DNA from: Porphyromonas gingivicanis JCM 15907
Lineage (GTDB): Bacteria > Bacteroidota > Bacteroidia > Bacteroidales > Porphyromonadaceae
Length of the DNA stretch: 48,706 nt
Direction of reading: 5' to 3'
Assembly: GCF_000614585.1 (NCBI RefSeq)
Contig: NZ_BAKX01000010.1
Coordinates: 1-48,706, forward strand
Shown: piece by piece, positions 37,905 to 46,289 of the stretch
Layout: every line of letters starts with the position of its first letter
How positions within the stretch are numbered: the stretch's first letter is position 1
Translations under genes and position numbers: made by a program
The notes under the pieces: generated by a model
What the model saw: only the letters and a program-made list of their open reading frames with translations
Databases searched by the model: none
What the model was told of the DNA's origin: nothing

Positions 37905-38750
37905 ATGAAGAAATGGATAAAAGAATTTTCTTGTCAGAAAGACCTTTTTAGCTGGTTGACCTCTGCCTGGCCAGAGGTCTCACTCTTGTTGAGTTCTTTG
38001 ATAGTGGTAATATTACCCATGCGTATGATGGCAGCTAATAGAAACTCCTTCGCTGTACAGGAGGGGCAATATGTAGCGAGCCTCAGGCAATCTTCTATGA
38101 GTTTGGAGGTTGATAGTGCTGTTTTTCAGCCTTTAGATATGCCTTCTTGTTTCAAAGACTCAAATTCTTTTTTGTATTCCTATACCTTTTTGTTAAGGAA
38201 AACCCCAACTTCGCAGAGGGTGAAGATATCTTCTTATGACCAACTATTTATCGAAGCGGCGGAGAGGCTAGCTTGGGACTGGACTATTTTGGCAGCTATT
38301 GGCAAGGTAGAGTCGGGTTTTCGCCCTACAGTATCGGGAGGGTTGATGGGTATTATGCCAGCTACAGCACGGAGATATGGCTACAATCGCACCCAGATAA
38401 AGAACGCTAAAAATGCCGTAAACGCTTCTGTTCGTTGTATACAGTCGTTGGAAAGATACTTTTCTAAAGTGCCCGAATCGTACGATAAAATGCTCTTTAT
38501 AATAGCATCTTACGTGAGTGGTCCAGGACATATTAGTGATGCGCAAAAGGTAGCTCAACACTATGGAGCCGACCCTCTAAAGTGGGACGAGGTAATGCCC
38601 TATATCCTCAAGATGTCGGAGAAGAAGTATTATGCTACCAAGGGGCTACGTTATGGCCGTTTCAATGGTAAGCATACAATCAATTATATAACTAAAGTGC
38701 TCACTTATGCCCAAAGTTATGCCGACGAGGTGTGGGCTGCAGAGGGGTAA
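37905..38750 (+). CDS. Lytic murein transglycosylase (SLT domain)
   Basis: 281 residues. A hydrophobic segment (VSLLLSSLIVVILPMRMMA, about residues 26-44) acts as signal or anchor. The catalytic domain has FIEAAERLAWDWTILAAIGKVESGF with the catalytic Glu, then GLMGIMPATARRYG, NVNASVRCIQ-type packing, and YVSGPGHISDAQK. It resembles the C-terminal domain of MltF without the amino-acid-binding domain. Cleaves peptidoglycan glycan strands to 1,6-anhydro ends. 25 bp after rlmD. Confidence 0.9.
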   Translation: MKKWIKEFSCQKDLFSWLTSAWPEVSLLLSSLIVVILPMRMMAANRNSFAVQEGQYVASLRQSSMSLEVDSAVFQPLDMPSCFKDSNSFLYSYTFLLRKTPTSQRVKISSYDQLFIEAAERLAWDWTILAAIGKVESGFRPTVSGGLMGIMPATARRYGYNRTQIKNAKNAVNASVRCIQSLERYFSKVPESYDKMLFIIASYVSGPGHISDAQKVAQHYGADPLKWDEVMPYILKMSEKKYYATKGLRYGRFNGKHTINYITKVLTYAQSYADEVWAAEG

Positions 38751-38768
38751 TCTTTCTTTTACTTATTT

Positions 38769-40648
38769 ATGTTGCAGGTAGATCAGATTTCAAAGGCTTA
38801 TGGAGATAGACTCCTTTTTTCGAACATATCTTTTTCTATAGAAGAAGGTGAGAAAGTCGGACTTATTGCTGCTAATGGAACTGGTAAAACCACTTTGCTA
38901 CGTATCCTCGTCGGAGAGGAGACTCCCGACACAGGTTTATAACCAAACGTAGAGACATAAAGATTGTTTACCTGCCTCAAAAGACCGTATTGCCCCGAGG
39001 AGGCTCTATTTTAGAGGCGTGTTTTAATTCTTTGGATAAGGTGGCTTCTTTAGTGGGGGAGTGGCGTAAGGCTTCAATGCAGGGAGATACAGCTACGATA
39101 GAGAGGTTGCTACCTCAGATGGATGCACTACAGGCTTGGGATTATGAGCGTAAGGCAGAAGAGATTTTGCATCGTCTTTCGGTGCCAGACCTATCTCGTC
39201 CAGTCGACTCCCTTTCGGGAGGAGAGCAGAAACGAGTTGCCTTGGCTGGCGTTTTGCTTACAGAACCCGATTTATTGATATTGGACGAACCCACCAACCA
39301 CTTAGACTTAGAGGTGATTGAGTGGTTAGAAAAATACCTTTCTCGTAGTAAGCTCGCCTTGCTATTGGTTACTCACGACCGCTATTTTTTAGATAGAGTT
39401 TGCTCTTCCTTTATGGAGCTAACACCATTGAAGGCTTATAGTTATCAGTGTGGCTTCGAGAGATACCTTGAGAGACGTATAGAACGTATTGAGGCGGAGC
39501 GAGAGGCTGCTCAAAAAGCGAATAATCTTTATCGAAGGGAACTCGAATGGATGCGTCGCCAACCTCAGGCGAGAGGGGGAAAACAGAAAGCTCGTAAGGA
39601 TGCTTTTTATGAATTACAGCAGTTGATAACTCCCCCTAAAGAGGAGTGTGGTCCACAGCTTTCCGCCGATAAGGTCTATTTGGGCAATAAAATATTTTCC
39701 GCTCAAGGTGTCAATTTCTCTTTTGGGGAGAAGGTTATCCTTAAAGATTTTGAATACATTTTTGCCCGTTATGATAAGGTAGGGATTGTAGGACCCAATG
39801 GAGTAGGTAAGACCTCTTTTTTGAAACTTTTATTGGGAGAGTTAGTACCTGATAAAGGTTGTTTCGACATAGGAGAAACCGTTCGATTTGGCTATTTTAG
39901 TCAGCAGGGCGGAAACTTTCCTCCCGATAAGCGAGTTATTGAGGTTATGACCGACATTGCCGATAATATCTCGCTCCCAGAGGGTGAGAGAACTATCTCT
40001 GCCTCACAGATGCTCACGAGATTTCTTTTTACTCCAGAGCGTCAATATACTCCGATAGAGAAATTAAGCGGTGGCGAACTAAGGCGTTTATATCTCTGTA
40101 CGGTGTTGGTTCAGGGTCCTAACTTTCTTATATTGGATGAGCCTACGAACGACCTTGACCTAATTACATTGGGCGTTTTGGAGGAGTATTTAAGAGAGTT
40201 CAAAGGATGTCTTATCATTGTAAGTCACGATCGTTACTTTATGGATGCTTTGGTTGAGCATCTTTTTGTCTTTGAGGGAGACGGCATTGTGCGAGACTTT
40301 CCGGGTAATTACTCTCAGTATAGGGAGTGGAAGGAGCAACTTCTTGCCCTTGAAACTAATCGTTTGGAGCAGGAGAAGCAGAAGAAAAATGCAGTTGCGT
40401 TGCAGGAGAACGAACGCCGTAAAGAGCGCAAACAGAAACGCTCCTATAAGGAAGAGAAAGAGTTCGAGTGTTTAGAGCAAGAGATAGCTATGTTGGAAGA
40501 AAAGACAGCAGAGCTATCTCGGCAGATGTCTTCGGGTACTTTATCCTCCGACCATCTACTATCCGTGGGCAGAGAGTATGAAGAGCTTTCTAATCTTTTG
40601 GAAGAAAAGTCGATGCGTTGGCTGGAGTTGTCTGAATTAGGAGCGTAG
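38769..40648 (+). CDS. uup: ABC-F ATPase, Uup-like (one frame break)
   Basis: Two ABC domains on one chain without membrane helices, about 626 residues after repair. First domain: AANGTGKTTLLRIL, LSGGEQKRVAL, LLILDEPTNHLDL. Second: GPNGVGKTSFLKLL, LSGGELRRLYL, LILDEPTNDLDL, and a C-terminal coiled coil with KEEKEFECLEQEIAMLEEKT. ABC-F proteins act on the ribosome or on DNA, and Uup has been linked to both. The early stop at 38940 is a frame break at 38936-38938; one T gives TGFITKRRDIKIVYLPQK. The ATG at 38769 starts 18 bp after the transglycosylase. Confidence 0.92.
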
Positions 40649-40669
40649 TATAGAGCCGAGTAAGAAACA

Positions 40670-41920
40670 ATGAACAATAGTCATTTCTCTTGGTTTATTG
40701 CGCGCAGACTATCTCGACGTAAAGAGTCGAAGGGGCGTCCCATAACAGCTCTTCTACGCTTTACGATAGCAGGTATTGCTCTCAGTTTGACAGTGATGCT
40801 ACTTACCGTTTTTGTGGGGTCTGGGTTTCGTCAAGAGGTGCGAAATAAAATAACGCTTCTTACGGGCGATATCATTTTGAGCAATGCCTCAGAGGGACAT
40901 ATAACCTCGGACTTTTTTGAAATATCGGACGACATCTTACTCTCTTTACAAAAGATAGAGGGCGTGAAAGAGGTGCGACGGGAGTTGCAAACAGCAGGTA
41001 TCCTAAAAACGAAAGAGTCCTATGAGGGAGTGGTGGTAACAGCTGTTAATTCGGGAGAGAGCTTTAAGAGAGTAAAAGATTTCCTCCTTTCAGGTAGTAT
41101 TCCCGCTTTTGATGATACTGATACTCTACATAATCCTATCCTGCTTTCGCAAGAGACTGCTCAGAAGATGAACTTGTCCGTTGGAGATAAAGTCGCGCTT
41201 TACCTCACGGCAGAAGATATTACTATGCGCTCCTTTACATTGGCAGGTATAGTAGATATACCTCAAGTGGGAGGACCTTTGGTAATTGCCCCCTTCTCTC
41301 CCATAGCGAGAGCTCTTGGTGCGGAAGAGAGTCAAGTTTCTCAAATTCAACTATTCTTAGACCGCACTACTCCTCCCGATGCTATTGTTGAGGCTATCAT
41401 TGGAGAGCTTTCTCGCTCTACACAAATAACATCGCAATCTGTGGGTTGGAATTACGCAGAGGAGACTTTGCCCCAAATCTTTGTATGGTTGGATATGTTA
41501 GACTCCAATATCCTGCTTCTTATCACGCTACTTTCCTTAGTTGCTGCTTTTACTCTTATTACGGGGTTACTAATCCTTATTTTAGATAGAACTCAGATGG
41601 TGGGGCTTCTGAAAGCCTTGGGAGCTACGCAACAGACTTTCCGCTCTTTATTTCTCTACTTAGCTACTTTTATTATAGGTAGGGGGATGCTTTGGGGCAA
41701 CTTGATAGCTCTTACCCTTTCTATTGTACAGAGTACGACGGGAATACTCTCCTTAGACCCTTCGTCCTACTATGTATCTAAAGTGCCTGTTGCGTGGAAT
41801 TGGCTCGGGTTTATATTGGTCAATATCGGCACTTTTACTCTTTCGATGCTGTTCTTGCTATTTCCTATACGTATTATAGCTCGTATTCGCTCCATACAAA
41901 CAATTCGTTTTAACCAATAG
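40670..41920 (+). CDS. FtsX-like ABC permease (LolC/E type)
   Basis: 416 residues. One N-terminal helix (ITALLRFTIAGIALSLTVMLLTVFVGSGF), a large periplasmic MacB-PCD-like domain, and three C-terminal helices (ILLLITLLSLVAAFTLITGLLIL, ATFIIGRGMLWGNLIALTL, NWLGFILVNIGTFTLSMLFLLF). The AFTLITGLLILILDRTQMVGLLKALGATQ segment is like that of lipoprotein-releasing LolC/LolE. An ATPase partner (LolD) is not adjacent; the ABC-F before it is unlikely to serve. Frame intact. Confidence 0.85.
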   Translation: MNNSHFSWFIARRLSRRKESKGRPITALLRFTIAGIALSLTVMLLTVFVGSGFRQEVRNKITLLTGDIILSNASEGHITSDFFEISDDILLSLQKIEGVKEVRRELQTAGILKTKESYEGVVVTAVNSGESFKRVKDFLLSGSIPAFDDTDTLHNPILLSQETAQKMNLSVGDKVALYLTAEDITMRSFTLAGIVDIPQVGGPLVIAPFSPIARALGAEESQVSQIQLFLDRTTPPDAIVEAIIGELSRSTQITSQSVGWNYAEETLPQIFVWLDMLDSNILLLITLLSLVAAFTLITGLLILILDRTQMVGLLKALGATQQTFRSLFLYLATFIIGRGMLWGNLIALTLSIVQSTTGILSLDPSSYYVSKVPVAWNWLGFILVNIGTFTLSMLFLLFPIRIIARIRSIQTIRFNQ

Positions 41921-41964
41921 TTAGCTTCAAAGAGCTCTAATAGAAGTTATTTCTATCACTTAGG

Positions 41965-41988
41965 ACAAGGGGGAGAAATCTCTCTTGT
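41965..41988 (+). terminator. Possible terminator after the FtsX-like permease
   Basis: ACAAGgggGAGA and TCTCtcTTGT form an imperfect hairpin with a 2-nt loop, followed by ATTGAT rather than a long T-run. Weak. Confidence 0.35.
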
Positions 41989-42046
41989 ATTGATAAAATG
42001 TATTGTTTTTAGCGATAAGATAATGTAGTATCTATTTTAATTTACT

Positions 42047-42054
42047 TACATTTG
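42047..42054 (+). promoter_or_regulatory. -7 box of the cardiolipin synthase gene
   Basis: TACATTTG, about 78 bp before the start codon. No clear TTG about 20 nt upstream. Confidence 0.4.
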
Positions 42055-42132
42055 CGCTGTTGCAAGAGGAGATACCTCTTCTCTTGTAGTTTTTTGTAGT
42101 CTAAAAAAGAGTAGTTGTCATAGGTTCTAAAA

Positions 42133-43560
42133 ATGCTTTCCCTCATCGTAAGCATACTCTACGGAATACTTGTTCTGACCATTGCCGTGGTGGTAATGGC
42201 AGAAAATCGTAACCCTATCAAGGCTATAGCTTGGGTAATAGTCGTTTTGTTGGTACCTGTAGTAGGGATTGGTTTCTATTTCCTTTTTGGGCAAGATCTT
42301 AGGCATGTCAATATGATTCATCGTAAGGTGTATCACCGTCTTAGTAGCCTGCCATATTCTTTTGGAGAGCATACCAATAGAGAACTTATTGAGAAGATAC
42401 CATCTACCTACCATCCTTTGGTTCATTTATGTAAAGAGATTTCCAACGCTCCCCTTTTGCCTGTAGAGCATGCTGATTTGTTTGTTCGGGGCAAAGAGAA
42501 GTTTGAAACTTTGCTACAGGATATAGAGCAAGCCACCCATCATATACATTTAGAGTATTATGCTTTTGATAGCGATGAGTTGGGGGAACGCTTTGCTTCG
42601 CTTTTGGTACGGAAAGCGAGAGAAGGCGTGAAAGTGCGTATCCTCTATGATGATGTGGGGTCTTGGAAAACGAAAAAGAAGTTTCTCAATCGATTAAGAG
42701 ATAGTGGGATACAAATCTATCCCTTTATGAAGGTTGTTTTTCCTTTCTTTACCTCCAAGGTTAACTATCGCAACCACCGCAAAATAACTATTATAGATGG
42801 TAAAGTGGGCTATATAGGAGGAATGAATATAGCCAATCGTTACTATAAAGGTAATGAATTGGGACCTTGGCGAGATACTCATGTACGTATTACAGGGGCT
42901 GCAGTCTCGGAATTACAAAGCTCGTTCTTGATAGATTGGTATTTGGTGACGAGACGAGTGGTCTATTTTCACGACTACTTTTTGCCCCAACTTTTAGATA
43001 CAACTCAAGAGACTATCCCGATGCAACTTGTTTTGGGAACTCCTTTTGGGGCGTGGCGCTCTATAGAACAGACTTTTATCAGCATGATACTACGAGCCTC
43101 TCGGAGTGTTTATATAGAGACCCCTTACTTTCTTCCAACTCCTACTTTGAGCCATGCACTAACGATAGCAGCTTTGGGAGGGATTGATGTACGTTTGATA
43201 TTGCCTAAGGGGGGAGATTCTTTAGCCACACAGTATGCTTCGCTTTCCTACATAGAAGAGTTGTTATTGGCAGGAGTAAAGGTTTATTTGTATGAAAAGG
43301 GTTTTTTGCACTCTAAGGTACTTACGGTAGATGGGCAACTCTCTTTCATCGGTTCTGCTAATATGGATTTCCGAAGTTTCGAGCATAATTTTGAGAGTTC
43401 CGCCCTTTTTTATAGTGCGGAGTTTACGGGTCGAGTGAATAAAACTTTCTTTGAAGATCTTGCTTGTAGCCAAGATCTTGCTCTCTCTTCGTGGAGTAAA
43501 CGTTCGCGTGGTCAAAAACTAAAGGAGAGTTTCTTCCGTCTATTCTCTCCATTACTTTAG
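42133..43560 (+). CDS. cls: Cardiolipin synthase (phospholipase D family)
   Basis: 475 residues. Two N-terminal helices (LIVSILYGILVLTIAVVVMA, AIAWVIVVLLVPVVGIGFYFLF) anchor the enzyme, and the two HKD motifs are complete: NHRKITIIDGKVGYIGGMN and HSKVLTVDGQLSFIGSANMD. It condenses two phosphatidylglycerols to cardiolipin. Frame intact; no partner genes. Confidence 0.94.
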   Translation: MLSLIVSILYGILVLTIAVVVMAENRNPIKAIAWVIVVLLVPVVGIGFYFLFGQDLRHVNMIHRKVYHRLSSLPYSFGEHTNRELIEKIPSTYHPLVHLCKEISNAPLLPVEHADLFVRGKEKFETLLQDIEQATHHIHLEYYAFDSDELGERFASLLVRKAREGVKVRILYDDVGSWKTKKKFLNRLRDSGIQIYPFMKVVFPFFTSKVNYRNHRKITIIDGKVGYIGGMNIANRYYKGNELGPWRDTHVRITGAAVSELQSSFLIDWYLVTRRVVYFHDYFLPQLLDTTQETIPMQLVLGTPFGAWRSIEQTFISMILRASRSVYIETPYFLPTPTLSHALTIAALGGIDVRLILPKGGDSLATQYASLSYIEELLLAGVKVYLYEKGFLHSKVLTVDGQLSFIGSANMDFRSFEHNFESSALFYSAEFTGRVNKTFFEDLACSQDLALSSWSKRSRGQKLKESFFRLFSPLL

Positions 43561-43662
43561 TCTCCTTTTTTTCTCCCTTTTATCCATTTTTAATAGATAA
43601 TCTTCCCAATCTTTGGAGAAGAATTGCATTGTACTTGTAAGGGTTAATCCTCTCAAGCAGAA

Positions 43663-43728
43663 CCATTATACCTTTTGAGAGTTTACACAGATGGTTTTGA
43701 AGCAATGTATTATACCTTTTTGACTCGT
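43663..43728 (+). repeat. 22-bp-period minisatellite, copy 5
   Basis: Units at exact 22-bp steps from 43663, 43685 and 43707: CCATTATACCTTTTGAGAGT, ACACAGATGGTTTTG and GTATTATACCTTTTTG. An opposite-strand piece (GGGTTAATCC) lies at 43640-43649. The second unit resembles the last unit of copy 2. Confidence 0.75.
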
Positions 43729-44091
43729 GTAGTAATCTTAATGAGAAAACCTCTATTGAGGATTGTTTTCCCTATTCCTTTCACTGTATTATTTTCGACA
43801 TTGGCTTGGGGAGCATACTTTTGTACACTCCTTTTAGCCACCCTTTCAATCCCTTTTAAGTCTCGATAAATCGCTTTGGAAGAACCACTAAACTTGCTCT
43901 GTTTTCGCCTTATGGACCTGTTGTGATCACAGCATTCTGTATAGTTTTGCAAGAGTTTCGTTACAACAGACTTTTTGAAGCCCATGCAACCATTTCTATT
44001 GAATTTATCTCTTAGCTATAAGTAGGAGATGTTGTTTTAAAAATGTGTGCAAAAAGTTACTCGCTATCTAATGTGTTTCAAATGGTTTATA
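43729..44091. other. Long intergenic region with overlapping non-assigned open frames
   Basis: Open frames exist on both strands: a basic 91-codon frame on - (43710-43985) and, on +, a short frame (43869 to 44015) with a coherent run including RFGRTTKLALFSPYGPVV. I recognise neither; a decayed gene is possible. No other signal apart from the promoter at 44092. Confidence 0.3.
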
Positions 44092-44099
44092 TATTTTTG
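44092..44099 (+). promoter_or_regulatory. -7 box of the two T9SS cargo genes
   Basis: TATTTTTG, 99 bp before the start at 44199, in an AT-rich stretch; moderately likely. Confidence 0.4.
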
Positions 44100-44198
44100 T
44101 GAAAAACAACACTTCTACTCTTTATAATACTAAATGTAAAAAAGCAAGTGTTGGTATTTTCTTTTTTGAACAGTTTCACTAATAAACAGATAAATACA

Positions 44199-46270
44199 AT
44201 GAAAAGAACACTGCTTAATGGTAGATGGTTGAAAGGAATGTGGAGCGTAACACTCCTTGTTGCCTTTTGTTTTGCTATGCAGGCGCAAAGCTCAACCCAA
44301 AAACTCATCTTTACTCCTGTTGGAGAAGTCAAAGGCTTAGAGAAAATCGAACTCTATTCGAAAGATGCTTCTGGTAATTATACTCAAGCTGTGGTTTTAG
44401 ATGAAAATCGCCAGGCTTTTATCTTACCAGGAACTGAACTTCAACTTAAGGCTTCTATAAAAGAGGGCTATGTGGCACATCTTTGGAAACAGTCAGGGCG
44501 AGAAGTAAGGAATAGTTATTCTCTGCTTACGCATCAATTGACTATGCCTAAAACGGATGTTATCATTAGTCTTGATATCGCTCAGTTAGTAGAAGTAACT
44601 TTCAAAGTAGATGCACAAATAACCGATGGCCCTTTGGTAAATATTGAGGAGCAAAATGATTATGGTTTTGAAATACAGGTAGGAGAAAATGGAAAAGTTA
44701 TGCTTCCTTTAGGTAGGGCTTGCTACTTTGACCCTAACCTAAAAGATGGTTATTACCTTATGGGATGGAAAATAAATGAGAATATTCCTTTTCAAAATCC
44801 TAATGAATGGTATCAATCTGCAATAGAAAAAGATTTACGAGTAGAACCTTTAACCTACAAAGAGGGAGATACATTTGAAGTAACCTACTCACAGGTAGAT
44901 GACCATACGATAACTTGCAAGAATAGTAGCAATCAGGAAGTTGCATCAGGAGACAAAATAGAGCCAGGAAGTACTCTAACTTTTGTGATAGAAACCCTTG
45001 ACGGCTCGGCTCCCGAAATAGAAAAATGGATTGTCAATGACAAGACTTATACAGATGCTACGGGGGAACCTATTGTAACCTCACAAATAGACATTAAGGC
45101 CTATTCCAATTTGAATGTAAGAGTTGTCTTAGTTTCTGAGATTGTTGTACCCGAAGAAACGGTCCTTCTTACATTTGGTAAAAAAGCTACCCACATGGCA
45201 AGTCGTAGCGTTTTTAGAGCTAATGGTGAAGAACTCGGTGATGTTATTGCCCCTGAGGCAGATGGTGTAAGTTATAAAGTACCTAAAGGCAAGCCTTTTT
45301 ATCTTCAGTTTGTGCCTAAAAATGGATACGTGATTCATTTGTGGAAGCGTAAGGATGGAGATAAGATGCGAGACATCTTTGGTATGTATAACAAGAAACA
45401 GGTACGCGTTGATGGGATTATGGAAGCAGCGGAATATGATGTTGCTACGGCAGAGGCTATAGAGGTTCGTTTCTTTGTACCAGAAGAAGGTTCTACTGGA
45501 GGAGAAGTAAATATTGAAGAGAATGGAGAGCTGGTTCTGTAGTTGCGCCAAAAGAGGGTACTAAAGATAAATACATCCTACCCCATAAAGGAGGTGTATA
45601 TTTTGATAGTCATATAAAAGACGGATATGCCCTTACTCGCTGGCTTCTTGAGGGGAATATCTTCCCTGCCAGACCTGATGTTTTTTACAAAGGACAATTA
45701 CCTAAGGGGTTTGACCTCGAGGCTGTTTTGCATCCAATAGGAAAAACATATACCGTAACATTTGATCAACCTGAAGATCCAAAGTATGCTTTGCGTTGTA
45801 AGCATCGAAGCGTAGAGGGGTCGCCCGAGATAGAGCCTGACTCTCCCGTAGGACCTGGAGATGAAGTCCTTTTTGAAACATATCCCATAGAAAATCCTGC
45901 AGGTAAAGTTCCTGTAGACCATTGGGAAGTAAATGGAAAACCTTATCTCTCTAATAGTAGTGAGCCTTATACAGATAATTCTCTCAGTATTTATGTGTTA
46001 GAAGATATTATGGTAACTATGATTCCTAAGGTCGAATCACAGACAGAAGAGGTATTGGCTCAAAAGTTACCTGTTTACTTCATTGCTTCCTCAAGGCAAT
46101 TAGTAGTCGAAAGTCAAGGGGTTAATCCTATAAGTCTATATAGTAATGATGGAAAGTTATTGCGTCAATGGACTTTACCCATGGGGACACATACATTGCA
46201 TTTGGAAAACCTTGTTCAAGGTACTTATATTGTTAGAGTAGGGCATCAAGCCTACGTTTTCGTTTACTAA
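44199..46270 (+). CDS. T9SS-secreted repeat protein with C-terminal sorting domain (one frame break)
   Basis: About 690 residues after repair. The ATG at 44199 gives a signal peptide (MWSVTLLVAFCFAMQAQS). Inside are repeated modules: one containing GYVAHLWKQSGREVRNSYSL and FYLQFVPKNGYVIHLWKRKD, another containing FEVTYSQVDDHTITCKNSSN and YTVTFDQPEDPKYALRCKHR with an IEPGS/IEPDS and IEKWIVNDKTY/VDHWEVNGKPY pair. The C-terminus (VYFIASSRQLVVESQGVN, ISLYSNDGKLLRQW, GTYIVRVGHQAYVFVY) fits a T9SS CTD, sorting it for export and cell-surface attachment. The frame breaks at about 45533; one base restores GSVVAPKEGTKDKYIL. Function unknown; probably an adhesin or surface structural protein. Confidence 0.85.
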
Positions 46271-46276
46271 TCTGAA

Positions 46277-46284
46277 AAGGAGGT
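46277..46284 (+). promoter_or_regulatory. Strong Shine-Dalgarno site for the second T9SS cargo gene
   Basis: AAGGAGGT, with 6 nt from GGAGG to the ATG at 46290. Unusual for Bacteroidota; it would support translation of a second gene on a joint transcript. Confidence 0.7.
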
Positions 46285-46289
46285 AAGTT

